From: Hydnum rufescens UP504
Lineage: Eukaryota > Basidiomycota > Agaricomycetes > Cantharellales > Hydnaceae
Length of the DNA stretch: 64,000 nt
Direction: 5' to 3'
Assembly: GCA_014904985.1 (NCBI GenBank)
Contig: MU128923.1
Span: 1 to 64,000 of the forward strand
Below are positions 12,120 to 24,682 of the stretch, piece by piece. Position 1 is the first letter of the stretch; each line of letters starts with the position of its first letter. Under the pieces are notes generated by a model. The model saw only the letters and a list, made by a program, of their open reading frames with translations. It was not told the DNA's origin and searched no databases. The position numbers and the translations under genes were made by a program.

Positions 12120-13917
12120 CTGGATGAGTTCTGACCATTGCATACATAGCAGAGCCAAGCATTGACTGGTACTGAGAGATGTCAACAGTTGCCAACAGTT
12201 GTTTCTTGAGTTTGAGCCCAGCTGCCAGTGGAGAACTGACTGGCTTGGCATTCTCCATGTCAAAACAAGCTAGGATCATAGATATATACTGACATTGCAA
12301 GATAGAGAGGGATTGAGTGTTGTGATTGCAAATGATTTCCATTCTGAGGAACCAATGGGCAGTTCCAAGGTCCTACTTGCAGCCAAGCTCTGCCTTTGTC
12401 TTCTCTACATCTTTTTTGTCATTCAAAAATAGGAGTAGGTTGTCAACATACACAGCAACTATGTTGATAATCCAACCTCAATTCTTGACAAAGACCAAGT
12501 GATTGGCATCACTCCACTTGGAGTCAAGTTTCAAGAAGATCTTGAGAATGCACTCATACCACTCATGCAGTGCCTGTCAAAGACCATTCCATATGGGATT
12601 GAGAGGCCAGGTGGTGCTTCCATGTAAATTTCCTCTTTGAGGATCCCATTTAGGAATGCTGACTTAATGTCCATCTGGTCTATTTTGAGGTCAAGGCATG
12701 CAGCATATGCAAGCAATGCCAAGAGTGATGATTTCTTTAGGGCCAGTGCAAAGGTTTCATCACAATCAACCCCAGGAACTTCTGAGCAGCCCTTTGATAC
12801 AAGCTGAGCTTTGTAGAGCACAATTTTTCCATGAGGACCATGCTTCAACTTGAAGGTCCACCATGAACCAACAACCTGGCAATCTGCTGGCCTTGTGGTT
12901 GAATGTTCCAAGACCCTTTAGGGCAGAGATCTCTCTATCACAGGCTTGTTTCCACAGGTCTGCTTCTGGTTGTGACATTGCATCCTCATAGGATGTTGGT
13001 TCATCTGGGTGAGTTATGGTGTTGGCAACATCACCCACTGAATCCAGGTGTCTGCCAGATTTGGATTGCCTATCATATGATGTGAGTTCAAACCAAGGAT
13101 CCTCATCTACATGAGTTGGCACTTGAGTCTGGCAGCTGGAGTGACATATGGGCATAGCATCTGAGGTGGCTTCTGTAGAGGCAATGTTGCTGGGTAGAGC
13201 TGGAGTATTGGGCAAGGTGGGTGTTAGATTCAGATCAGAATTCTTCCTTGCATTCTCCCCCCCTGAATCTGCAGCTTCCTCATCTTTGCCCAGACCATCC
13301 GGGACCTCTATGGTCACATGGTCTCTCTTGCCCAGTTCCTCTTTGAAGTCCACATTGCATGACTCCACAATTTTCCAGGATTCAATGTGATATAGTGTGA
13401 AGACTTTCTTGTTTTCAGTGTATCCCAGGTAGATGCAAGGGTGGGATTTACTGCCAAGCTTGCCCCATAGATGTTCTGGTATCTGAACCCAGGCCTTGCA
13501 GCCAAAAATATGGAGGAGAGCCACTGATGGTACAGGATGGTGTCAGGAGGTAGGGCACATGTAGGCAGGCAGTTCTTTATTAGGGTCATGTGCTTGATAG
13601 TGTATGTCCAAAAGGACTTCCTGAGTTGAGGCTCCATATCCTCCAGCATGGAGGTGGCAGCATTGTTAAGGATTCAATTGAGACATTATGATACACCATT
13701 CTCCTGAGGAGTATTGGTGTTCATGTTCTCCCAGTGGACTCCTTTGTCCCTGAGGAACTTGAGGAACTCCAAGGAGACATACTCACCACCACCATCATTG
13801 TGGAATTGCTTTAGACATTTTCCAGACTTGTTCTCTGCCCTTGTGAGCCACACTTTGAAGTTGGTGAAGGCTTCATTCTTGTGCTTCAAGAAGAAGACCC
13901 ATGAGTAGTGAGAGTGG
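12120..13917 (-). pseudogene. Copia reverse transcriptase and integrase core
   Basis: Read on the minus strand. Integrase core at 13917-13600 (DDHSHYSWVFFLKH, FHNDGGGEY, NTPQENGVS) and integrase C-terminal FGCKAWV...YLGYTENKK (13500-13400). The linker to RT is Ser/Thr/Pro-rich (13350-13000). RT contains TFNHKASRLPG, VSKGCSEVPGVD, QMDIKSAFLNGIL (12680) and EAPPGL, and the catalytic box appears as YVDNLLLF near 12435-12450 instead of the usual YVDDLL. Then VEIICNHNTQSLSILQ and NAKPVSSPLAAG (12340-12230). Frame shifts occur near 12910 and 13600. It is a dead fragment of one polyprotein. Confidence 0.85.
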
Positions 13918-13922
13918 TCATC

Positions 13923-14686
13923 TGTCAGGATCAAATTGACATTTGCTTCCGCTTGTGGACTTACCCATCAGAGTATCATTCCTTGTCGACTCTATCATAT
14001 GGCACCTACTTCTTCAAATGCTCTTGTCTCCTCTCTCCCTCCATTCAGTCAGGGGGTTGTTGTCATCCTTGCCATTATTGGCATTTCTCTTATTGTCATT
14101 GCCCTCATACTACTGGGCCTTGACTGACAGGCTATGGGCTGGGTAATCAACCAGTGGCAGCAGTGGCAGCCTTGTCAGCACCTCTTGTCCCCTCACTCCC
14201 CATGTGAGTCAATGCAGTTGCCAATCCAGACTCCTCCTCTTCCTCCTACTCTGCCCCCATTCCCTGAATCCTCACCACCCCTCCCAATCCCAGCTTCCTC
14301 AGCATCACTACAGTCCTTTGACTCCATTGACACCTTTGGGGTACCCAGGTGTACACTGCCTTGGAAGGATATGCACTAAGGGGATGTATATGAGGTGCAC
14401 ACAGGATTCATAACACAGCTGTGTCAGCTTAGTGAGGCTTAGTGGTGGTGGCTGTGGAGGCTGACTGATGGGCTGTGGTGGCTGTGTGCAGGAAGTAGTA
14501 CTTATAGCCCTTCACAGTTGGGGGATCACCAGTTTTGATCTCTCAGGATTCCCACTGTGATAGGTGTGAGACTTGTGTGTCCCTTGTTGTGTGCTGTATA
14601 CTCAGGATTCCCACTCCAATAGCATGTGGTTAATTAATCTCTTTCCTCTTTCTGTTTGTGGCTTCAATGGCAGTGTTGCCCTGACA
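13923..14686 (+). repeat. Solo LTR, family A (764 bp)
   Basis: The LTR runs from TGTCAGGATCAAATTG to TGTTGCCCTGACA, with inverted ends TGTCAGG/CCTGACA. It is flanked by a 5 bp duplication, TCATC, at 13918-13922 and 14687-14691. It sits inside the Copia integrase and its removal rejoins TMTIMDD-like and DDHSHYSW sequence. The same family is present at 16677-17324 plus 38217-38364, and at 44690-44968. No internal part of family A is in the window. Confidence 0.9.
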
Positions 14687-14691
14687 TCATC

Positions 14692-16676
14692 CATTATAGT
14701 CATATAATACTGATGTCCTTCCCAGCTTTGGGTAGACATCAGACCACACACATCAGAGTAGACCCCTTCCAGCACCTTGGTTGCATGAGTTTGTGTCTTG
14801 GATGGAATTGGTTTTCAGGCCTGTTTCCCATGTAGACACGCTGAGCAAATATCATCAGTCTTTTCTTTCATGTTGGGAACAAGTGACATCCCATTGACCA
14901 TGCTGTTCTTGACCATTCACAGGACATAGTCAGTATTTATGTGACCAAGTCAGCAATGCCATGTATTAAGGCTTGCTCTTGAGGAGTTAGAGGCTTGGGT
15001 AAAAGTAGCAATGGGGAGGTCATTGTCACTAACAGTTGATATTTTTGCCTTTTCTGCATTCAGGATTGAGACCATGAGTACATATAGACCCTTGACCAGT
15101 TTGGCTTGGGTGATAACTTGATGGGTCATTTTATTTTGAATAGTGCAGTTGCTCCCCTCGAATTTTGTGACATGTCCATCATTGGCAAGTTTATGGACTG
15201 ACAGTAGACTTCCATTCAGGTCTGGGACATATAGGACATGCTGAAATAGGCCATTGACCTTTCAGGTTCTGTCAATATCAAGTTGAACTCAAATCTGGCC
15301 TTTGCCAACTGCATCTATGTGATGATTGTCACCTAGCCACACTTTTTGTGCTGGTGATATTGGTTTGTATGTTTCAAACCAATTGAGGTGAGAGGACATA
15401 TGAGCTGAGGCCCCAGAGTCAATGATCCATGTATTGTTATGTTCATTATCTGCAAAGGCCTGTTGGAGTTGGAGTGTTTGATGGGCTGAAGGATGGTTTT
15501 AGAGGGGGAAACCCCTATTTGGTAGTTGCATTGGGTTCAAGTGCATCTGCTGCATTCAGCAGACGTCTCCTAGGTCCATGAGCAGTTTCCTGCACCCATG
15601 AACCACTGGCATAATTTGACCTGTATTCTCTTTAGTACATCTCTGTGTTTCCACTTGTAACTCCTGTATTTTCTCCTATCCTGTAGGCCATAAATTGGCC
15701 AGTAGTTCCAAATACCATAGTCTCTTTTGCTCTGCCTGCCCTCACTCCACTTGAGCATTTAGGCTCCCCTACAGATCTATCCGCCCTTGTCATCAGTTCC
15801 CAGAGTCCTTAGGTGCTACATAGCCACAAAGGCCTTGTATGCATGGGAACTAATGTCAGCAATAAAGATCTCAAGGGTGTCACTCTTGTCTCTTGTGTCC
15901 ATGACTTTCACCTTCTCATCCTTTGCCTTCTTGGTCAACTTTCCCTTGTCCTTCTCAGCACCACCTCCAGGTGCCCAGCACTTCTCCTTGGTGTGGCCCA
16001 GCTTCTTGCAATTAGAACATGTCAGTCAGTTGCCTTTTGGCTTGTTCAACTTGCCAGTTTTTCCAGTGCATGCTTTTAAAGCTTTATCACCAGTCTCATT
16101 TCTCTGCTGTTCTTCAGCAAGGATAGTGCTGATAACTTCCTGGGAGTTGAGTCTATCACCTGAGGTTGCAGAGATGACAGTTTGGAGAGTGGAATATGAG
16201 GACAGGAGGGATAGGATTATTGTGACCACAAACATTTTGTCATCTAGTGGATGGCCAAGTGAGCTGAGTCTGCTTGCATAGGTGCATAGGTTGTTTATTT
16301 GCATCTAGAGGTCTTGAGAGTCACTCATTTGCCTTCAGAATACCTTAGTTGTGAGATAGGCAACACTCTGAAGACCTTTTCTGTCATAGTGTGATGAAAG
16401 GGCATCCCATATGGCTTTCAACTTAGTGAGGTCAATTATGCCAAGTAGGGGAACATCCTCCAGGGTGAGCATGACCTGAAGCCAGGCATCCTGGTCCTTT
16501 ACTGTCCAGTTCTCTAATGCCTTAGCATCAGATCCATTTGGTTTCTGCTCCATTCCAGATATGTAGCCAGTGAGGCCACAAGCTTCCATAACCTGACTGA
16601 TATGGAATTTCCACAAGGTGTAGTTGGAACCATCATTCAGGAGCTTCAGTATATCATAGAGCCAAGTGTCAGGATC
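14692..16676 (-). pseudogene. Copia gag, protease and integrase N-terminus
   Basis: On the minus strand: gag (16676-16030) with LYDILKLLNDGSNYTLWKF and WDALSSHYDRKGLQS, like the UBN2 gag domain. A CCHC knuckle, CSNCKKLGHTKEKC, lies at about 16023-15976. The protease motif DSGASAHMSSHLNWFE is at about 15425-15375. The integrase zinc region has ICSACLHGKQ (about 14850-14822), then VYSDVCGLM and GHQYYMTIMDD (about 14770-14692). Stops and at least two frame changes are present. The first ten gag codons lie on the far side of the Gypsy B/LTR A insertion at 38365-38403. Confidence 0.85.
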
Positions 16677-17324
16677 AAATTGACATTTGCTTCTGCCTGT
16701 GGACTTACCTGTCAGAGTATCATTCTTCATCAACTCTATCATATGGCATCTACTTCTTCAAATACTCTCATCTCCTCTCTCCCTCCATTCAGTAAGGGGG
16801 TTATTGTCATCCTTGCATTATTGCCATTTCTCTTATTATTATTGCCCTTGTACTATTGGGCCTCAGCCAGTGGGCTATGGGCTGGGTAGTCAACCAGTGG
16901 CAGCATTGGCACCCTTGTCAGCACCTGTCATTCCCTCACTCCCCATGTGAGTCCATGCAGTTGCCAATCCAGACTCCTCCTCCTTCTCCTACTCTGTCCC
17001 CAGTCCCTGAATCCACACCACCTGTCCCAATCCCTACTCCCTCAGCATCACTATGGTCCTTCAACACCTTGGATACCTTTGGAGTACCCAGGCATACACT
17101 GCCTTGGAAGTATATACACTAAGGGGGATGCATATGGAAGTTAGGGCATAGCCATGGGGGTGTGCACAGGATTTGTGACATGGCTGTGTCAGCTTAGTGA
17201 GGCTTAGCGATAGTGATGGTGGCTGTGGAGGCTGACTGATGGGCTGTGCCAGCTGTGGTGGCTGTGTGCAGGAAGTAGTACTTATAGCCCTTTGCAGTTG
17301 GGGGATCACCAGTTTCAATCTCTC
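16677..17324 (+). repeat. LTR family A, left part (split by Gypsy B)
   Basis: It starts TGTCAGGATCAAATTG and follows LTR A at 13923 up to ATCTCTC, where Gypsy B begins; the right part is 38217-38364. The 5 bp flanks are CCAAG (16672-16676) and CTGAG (38365-38369). They would be the same duplication, CCGAG, if a CpG decayed to CA on one side and TG on the other. Removing the whole insertion restores the Copia gag reading SSQLYDILK. Confidence 0.85.
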
Positions 17325-17871
17325 TGTAGTATAGTGATTATGTAATAGTATTGTACATATGTTGCATGATGTTAGGGAGCTGCCATGGCGAGCCCACAGC
17401 GTCTCCTGTTGAATTCTACATTGTTTTTACTCCCTGAGTGAGTTGAAGTAACATGCCATTTGTAGGAACACAAGAATATGAGAACCAAGCAGTGAGTACT
17501 CACTATCAGTTAATCTGCTGACTGCTACCATTTCAGGAAACCCTCTGCCTTCTATCTATCACCCAACCACTCCACTTCCACATGAGGCCAGGCCAAATGG
17601 GAAGTGGGACTACTATCTAGCCAGGCTGGGTAGGGTCTTTGAGTCAGTCAATCTGAGGATGTGCCATGAAGCATGTCCCTTGCACTCTTCTGGAACTTGC
17701 ATGACCACACACTCATTTGAGTCGTGTGCATCAAATGTCTCTGCCTCTTTCTTCTCATACCCTACTATCTTGCTCCCCTCTTGTACCTCCCTACACGCTT
17801 CCTTTCACTACATGTTCAACTACTCTCAGCTCACAACGATTTACTCATCCAATTCTTAGCACCTTATTACA
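17325..17871 (+). repeat. Gypsy B 5' LTR (547 bp)
   Basis: It begins TGTAGTATAGTGATTATG and ends CCTTATTACA. It is the same length as the 3' copy at 37670-38216. The two copies differ mostly at sites where one has TG and the other CA. The internal region starts CTGGTTCCCTCTAGC; I could not match this to a tRNA primer site with confidence. Confidence 0.9.
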
Positions 17872-17911
17872 CTGGTTCCCTCTAGCTGACTGAGAGTTTG
17901 AACCAAATACT

Positions 17912-20870
17912 ATGGGTCCTAACCAACCCTCCACACAAAGCGCCTCCAAAATCTGGACTCTGCATGTTGTGGTTGATCCCAATGACCCTGGAATCGAATA
18001 CCACCCCACAACACAAGAATGTCTCACTATCCCCACACAGCTGTGGATGCCAGGTCATCTGCAGGAGATTATCAATCATCTGGATTCCCCATTGGGTGAA
18101 TACTGTCTCCCTGACACAGATGTGCCCATTATGCTCTACCAGTTTCTTACAGCATGGGAAAAGTTCTCCCCATCCACGTATTACAGAGAGTACTTCCAGC
18201 AGGATGAAGACACTGGGGCTTGGGCCATTGACCAGGAGATGAGAGCTCTGGTCCAGACAGGAGTAGAGGTACTACAAGCTGTAATTACAGACTCCATACA
18301 CCTAATGGGAGAAGAGAGGTACCCCTTTTTTGTTGACAAAGAGCATGTCCTCAGTGAGAAGCTATGGACATCAACCACAATTGAGGAATTGTGCACAGCA
18401 GACAAACTGCTGAAGTTATGGGTGGAATTGATGCTTGCATGCCTAAAGAAACTAAAGAATCTACACCAAGGGATGCTACTGGCTACCCCTATGGCACCCC
18501 TCACCTCCCTCCCTCCTACTCCCTCCCTACCTAAGTGCCTGAAGGAATTGTGGGAGGACAAATGCCTCCCCATACACAAGGTTGCTCACCAAGTGGTTAT
18601 GGTAGGGTGGGAGACCTGAAACGCAAGATCCAGCAAGGAGAAGAGGTCCCATACTCACAACACCATCCATTCCTAGGTGCATACACAAAAAAACTCGACA
18701 CATACAACACAGAACTAGATGACCACCTCAACCTCCAGCCCCTTCCATGCATATACATGGAGCCATATGGCCTGGGGCTCTTCATACCTCCCAAGGAGGA
18801 AGCTACTCCCTCAGCCATGAACAAAGGCAAGGGGAGAGCAGTGGTTCCAGGGTGAGGATTTGAATTGGGACCTCAGAGCCCATCAATGCCAACTCCCCCC
18901 ACTGAGCCCTCTCTGTTGCTCTCAGCAGCATGCTATCATGCCGCTTCAGTGGATTGGGATGCCTCTCCATCCCCTCCGTCTAGTTGGAAAGACATCCCCT
19001 TGGACAAAAGCCCTTCACCTTCAGGGTCTAATCCTGAAGGACTCCTCCAACAGACACCCCTGTCCACAATAAGACAATTGGCAGGATGGTCCCAATGGGT
19101 CTCCACTATGGGGGAAGGGCTACTGAGCACTATGTGGACCCCTACTAAAGCCCATTCCACATCACTGCAGACTCAAGGACCAGAACCACTCCAGACCCCC
19201 ACATTACAGTGGATTGCCAGGTCTCCCCCAGGGGGAGGCCATCAGGCCATGGCTTCCAAAGAGGTGGCTCTGAGTATGCCATGTACAGACTTCTTCATCA
19301 TTAAGGCTAACAATGAGTACACAGATGTCAACGATTACCTCTATAGGGAGGCTCCCTTCCTCCCCACCACTCAATGCCTCCCTCGAGCCCATCACCATTT
19401 CACCCACCTAATGGAGGAATCCATCACCCCCATGGCTATACTAAAGGCCCCAGGCCCCATCCTATCTTCAGAGCCCATGATACACATCCTCCCAAGGGAG
19501 TTAATGAGCAAAATGGTGTCCACATTGTCTTCAGGCATGGGACACATGGGGATGAGCCCTAGTCCTCCCCACATCTTGACAGCCCCCGAGGATTGAAGGG
19601 TGATTCTGGAAGACCTGACAGCCCAGGAGGAGGGGAAGAACCTGACAACCTACCAGGTAGGAGCAGGGGACCCCCACCTCTGCCAGAGCCCCCAAGTGGC
19701 AACCCGGGGCCTGGAAGGGAACCGGACCCAGGGCCACAAGGCCCTAGAGGGCCACCTGTACCCCTGAGACCCCCTGGACCCCTGGAGTCACCAGGGTCAC
19801 CAGGGCCACCAGGAGGTGCCAGTGGTTTCTTCCAGCAGCTGCAGGGGCTTATATGGGACAACAAACTCAAGTGGTCAGTTGTTCCAGAATGGGATGGGGA
19901 CCCAGAGATGGCCCTAGAGTGGATCCTAGCCTGTGATGATCTTGCTAACCTTGGCCTGGAAGTCATGAGACTTCTCCCCATGATAGTGACATCTCAATTT
20001 AGAGGTGCCATAGCCTCAGCATGGTGAGTTCACTCTCATCCAATCCACACTCCCATATTACAATCCTGGCATAAGCTAGAAGATTGGGTGCTTAAACACT
20101 ATCTAGGTGATTCCTGGGTTATGGCACAGTGTCTAATGTACAGTCAAGAGACATTCCAAGGTACAGCGCATCCCTATGAATCCCCAGCCCAATACATCCA
20201 GTGACGCATCCTCTGTGCCTGTCTTTTCTATCAATTCCTGGTCAATAGCACTGAAGAGATGGTGTTGATCATGGAGAATGCCCCCCTCCCTTGGAATCAT
20301 GTACTGTGCTGGAGTGAGAGGCCTCCTATTGAAGATGTGCTCACTTTAGCTAAGCAGTATGAAGACATGCTAGTACAAGATTGGGAGGATGAACAACACC
20401 AGCAGAGGAGACGTGAATGGAGGCAGCACAAACAAGCAAATCTTGTGGACATTGGGAGTCCCTCCTCTAGCAGCTCAGATTCCCTCTGTTCAGAATGGGA
20501 GGATGACAAGGAAGGTGCCTACAAATACTCTGATATGAATACAGTGTGGGAGGTTACATCAAGAGCCCATAACATGAACAAATGTCCCTTCAAGCCCAGG
20601 AATCAAGATCAACTGGGAAAGCCATGGTTAGATCATACAGCAGCAAGCACAGAGAAGACATATCCATACCCCCACAATGATTCAGTCATCAGCCACCATA
20701 AACCTGGACAATGCTGTTTTGCCTGTGGGAGTGAGAAGCACTGGCTACATGAGTGCCCCCACTATGGGGAATTCTCCAGCCATCTGGACTGCAAAGCCCT
20801 GCAAAAAGAGCATAGGTGCTACGAAACTCCACAGTACAAAGCTGCATACACTGCATATGTCAATGAATGA
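17912..20870 (+). pseudogene. Gypsy B gag region
   Basis: Open blocks at 17912-18619, 18535-18855, 18865-19596, 19593-20027 and 20259-20870 read in changing frames. The first is a hydrophilic, helical-looking N-terminal domain that I do not recognise. 19600-19830 encodes a Pro/Gly-rich linker. FFQQLQGLIWDNKL and VPEWDGDPEMALEWI (19830-19920) look like the core gag domain. A CCHC zinc knuckle CFACGSEKHWLHEC lies at about 20713-20757, marking the nucleocapsid end. The region between 20028 and 20258 is broken coding sequence. Capsid function is inferred from position. Confidence 0.75.
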
Positions 20871-21379
20871 ATGAACAGGCAGTCTTTTCAGTAGAGGAGC
20901 AGGGGACCACTACTCCACCACCTGTCTCCAGTGTAATTAGGAAGGAGCCCACATTTGTGGAGACACATCCCAAGCTGCTATATAATGTAAATACCACTGC
21001 AAAGACATTTTGGGAGATCCCTCCAGCTGCTCAAGCACCCCTGAAGCCAAAGAAGCCACCAGATAAAGGGGAGGAAGATGATCAAACTGCAAGGACTGGA
21101 TTAAGTGTCAAAGCAAGGGAGTCCCCCAGGGGGCTGCAATTTCCAGCAATTGCAGATGGAATGGCATGCCCACAGGTAATGCATGACCTGCAGAGTGAAC
21201 TAGCTGAAAGGCAAACCAATCCCACCCCCAAGAGCAAATTCGCACACTCACTGAGCTGAAGGAGAACTCATGCTCCCTGAGGCCCAAAGGAGGAGAGAAT
21301 TCCCCAGGGGACAGGCCCAGTTTGGTGTATAAAGGCACGCTCAATGCCTCAGGGCAGATCAGCCCTGGGCATAACAGCC

Positions 21380-22376
21380 CTGAGCATCCTTGACAGTTGC
21401 CTGGGAAGCATAGAAGGGCTGGTAACACAGTTACACCTAGATTCAGGAGCAGATATTATGCTGCTGTCGGAAGAATGCTATTGTGCCCTCCCCTCATGAC
21501 CCAAGCTCCAGAAAGGGATGAAGCTTAATCTATTTGAGCTCACCAGCCAGGCATGAATACTAGGCTTTATCAACCTCACCTTCTTGATGTGGTCAAAGGA
21601 AGGCCAATAGCTGGAGTTTACAGAAGCAGCATACATCATCCCAGGGATGAATGTACCGGTTCTTCTAGGGGAGGACTTCCAAGTCAACTATGAAGTCTTG
21701 GTCCTGCACATGGCTCAACAGTCTACATTGTCTATTCGGCAGCCCCAAGGTATATTTACAGTACAAGCCCACTCAACTCCACCACCTGCCTTGAATGTGG
21801 AGGTGAAACCCAGACATCCAGAAGGAATATGGGACAGGAACACATACCTGACAGCCACATGGCAGGGCAGAACTCTGAGACCATGCCCCACCCCTACCAC
21901 AAAGAGAGACCACCTTGTAAAGGCTGCCAAGGGCATCCATATTCCCCCTGGACATTCAGCAAAGATACAGTTGCAAGGTCAATTCCAGGGGCAAGAGGAA
22001 TGGGTCATTGAGAAGATCATACTTCCTTCAAAGGATGGCTACTTCTTGGCCTCTCCTTCCTGCCTAATATGATCCAATGACCTGTTCCTCCCAGTATCCA
22101 ACCCTTCACCTTGGCCAAAATGGATATGGGCTGGAGATATGCTAGGGATCCTCCATGATCCAAATGAGTATTTTGATGATGAGCAGGATGAGATGCAGGC
22201 AAGGAAATTACAAGCCTATGCTTTACTGGTCCAGAAGATCACCAAGGGTTCCCTAGGCAAACAAGATTTGGCAGAAAGATTGGCCAGACAAACTGAACCT
22301 GATGAAACCATACTCAAGCCTGAGGAGCCCGATGAACTGTGGGGCCCAAAACGTTGGAGCCCCCAGATCCTACGAC
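21380..22376 (+). pseudogene. Gypsy B protease region
   Basis: The retroviral-type aspartic protease motif LDSGADIMLLSEE lies at about 21439-21475, and VPVLLGEDFQVNYE at 21650-21690 fits the C-terminal flap of such proteases. Stops occur between them. 20867-21379 is hydrophilic linker. Sequence from 21700 to 22376 (HPEGIWDRNTYL, HIPPGHSAKIQLQGQF, ADEMQARKL-like) leads toward RT and is cut by the hAT-type element. Confidence 0.75.
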
Positions 22377-23153
22377 TAGGGATGCCTAGGTTCAGTTTTG
22401 GTTCAGTTTTTGCCAATTTGGGCAAAACCTAAACCAGACCTGAACCTGAAATCACCCATGAGGGCAAAACCTGAACCTGACCTGAGGTTTGGTTCCAGAG
22501 TGGTTTGGTTTGGGTTTAAACCAGGTTTATACCTGAAACCTGAGATATAGGAGAAGCAAAACATTTTAGTAAGTACTACAGACTATCTGGACTCTCTGTG
22601 TGAGTCCTTGCATTGACCACTTCCTTTGCATCCCATTTTCCATTCATATCTCATTCACACCCCTCCTTCACATCAATTTTCTGCTTACATATCTCCAGGG
22701 GATGGAACTTAGCTAGCTAAATTGTGTCATGTGACCCTAGACTGAGTTACAGTAACCTGTGCAAATCTCCAGATTTGATCCCAGAGCCATGTGCTTTGTA
22801 ACCTGCACAGATTACCCCATTAGATTCCAGAGTCATGCAACTTTTGACTCTGAAATTACAGTACTGTGTGCAAATTGCTAGGTTTACTTCTGGAATTGAA
22901 TGTTTAGAAGGATTATAATGATAATATGTGGAGAAATAAGGGTGAAAGTACATAGACTGGAAGGTACACCCTAGCTTTCAGGTTCAGGTTTAAACCTGGG
23001 TTTGAACCAGGTTTTGGATTCAGGGCAAGGGCAAAACCTAAACCAGACCAGAGGAAAATTGAATGAAACCTGACCCCAATGGAACCAGACCTGGGTCTGG
23101 TTTAGGTTTAAACCCAGGTTCCCAAGGTTTAAACTAGACCAAAGGCATCCATA
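22377..23153. mobile_element. hAT-type non-autonomous element (MITE, 777 bp)
   Basis: Ends are TAGGGATGCC and GGCATCCATA, a 10 bp inverted repeat with one mismatch. Flanks are CCTACGAC (22369-22376) and CCTACAAC (23154-23161), an 8 bp duplication that differs only by CG versus CA. An 8 bp duplication with TAGGG-type ends is typical of the hAT superfamily. Both end regions are full of GGTTTGG/GGTTTAAACC motifs, while the middle is plain. No protein is encoded. A related end lies at about 43787. Confidence 0.8.
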
Positions 23154-23161
23154 CCTACAAC

Positions 23162-24458
23162 ATATCAGCAGGAGGACTTGGAAAAAATCATTGACATCTC
23201 CCCAGATGCACCCCAGAAATCTGGAAACAGACCTTCACCTTGATCTGCAAGCATATTAAAGCATTTGGTTTCAATGATTGTCTTGGGATGCTGGAGATGA
23301 TAGCCAAGGTCCATTTGAAAGAAGAAGTGGACCCTATTTCCCTGCCCATGTACAGAGCATCCCTGGCAAAGAGGAAGGTAATCAACAAGCAGGTGGAGAA
23401 GTGGATCAAGCAAGAGGTTGTAGAACCTTCTAAGAGCCCATGGGGCATGCCAGTAGTCATAGCATATTGGAATGGGAAACCCAGGTTCTAGACTACTGCA
23501 AGCTGAATGCGCAGACCATCCCTGATGAGTTCCCAATCCCTCACCAGAAAGAGATCCTGCAAGTGCTATCAGGAGTGCAAGTGCTACCAGCAGTAGATGC
23601 ATTGAGTGGATTCCATCAGATGAACATGGAGGATGAAGATAAAGAAAATACAGCCTTCCACCCTCATTGGGGACTGTGGCAGCTCAAAAGAATGCCATTT
23701 GGACTGCACAACAGTCCCCCCATCTTCCAAAGACTCATGCAGTCAATCCTATTGCCATACCTATGGATATTTGCCCTGGTCTACATCAACAATATAGTTA
23801 TCTACTCAAAATCATATGAAGATCATCTGGAGCACCTTGATGCCATACTCCAGGCATGCAAGGAAGCCCACTTAATGCTGGCACCAAAGAAACGCCACTT
23901 CATGTATATGTCAATACTGCTGTTGGGGCAGAAAGTGTCATGGTTAGGCTTGTCTACACACAAGGAGAAAGTTCGTGCAGTGGTCAACCTGGCTCACCCC
24001 TCCACCCATTCAGCCTTACAAACATTTCTCAGGATGGCTGTCTATTTTTTGCACTATATCCCATTCTACTCAGATTGAGCAGCCCCTTTATTTGACCTAC
24101 TCAAGAAAGATAGACCTTGGGCATGGGAAGCTGAGCAAGAGTGAGCCTTCCAGGATATCAAGGAAGTGTTGACTCAAGCTCCAGTCCTTGGCCACCCAAT
24201 GCAAGGGCTCCCCTATCATATATACTCAGATGCTTTGGACATAGCAATAGGAGCAAGTCTACAGCAGGTGCAGCCTTTAGAGCTTAAAGACCTGAAGGGT
24301 ACAAAACTCTACAAACAAATAAGACTTGCTTATCAGAAAGGGGAGCCCATACCCAAGCTAGTATGTCAAGCCTCAAAAGCCATGAATGATGTCCTGGACC
24401 CAGGGTCTTGGGCACACAAATTTGAGAAGATGATTGTTTTCATTGAATGAGTCATAGC
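23162..24458 (+). pseudogene. Gypsy B reverse transcriptase and start of RNase H
   Basis: RT blocks in order: VDPISLPMYRASLAKRKVI (23330-23390), EPSKSPWGMPVVI (23425-23460), LNAQTIPDEFPIP (23500-23540), VDALSGFHQMNM (23594-23630), MPFGLHNSPPIFQRLM (23692-23740), and the catalytic box, which reads YINNIVIYS at 23782-23808 in place of YIDDI. RNase H begins at about 24160 (YSDALDIAIGASLQQ, 24220-24265). The reading is broken by small frame changes near 23450 and 24078. The sequence continues without loss at 29143, after foldback 1 and one 8 bp duplication. Confidence 0.9.
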
Positions 24459-24536
24459 CAGCCTGGTCAGCCAATTATCAGTATCTAACTAGATACTTCA
24501 AGGGTTGCATTTATATGCTCTAACTAGATATCAGAC

Positions 24537-24615
24537 CCAGGGGGCCCCCAGGGGCCCCTGCAATTCAGTCGAGGGGGCCAGTCAAGCAGCCCAGGGGCCC
24601 CTGGGGCCCCTAGCC
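24537..24615. repeat. GGGGCCCC-rich subterminal patch, left
   Basis: Several overlapping GGGGCCCC/GGGGGCCCCC palindromes occur in 80 bp. The counterpart is at 28985-29046 near the other end. CTAACTAGATA motifs lie just outside (24486 and 24518), mirrored at 29066 and 29100. Confidence 0.8.
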
Positions 24616-24682
24616 ATTAGGATTATTTATTTATTATTATTATATACACTAGGCTCGCCCAGTGGGGCTCACCCATGCACCC

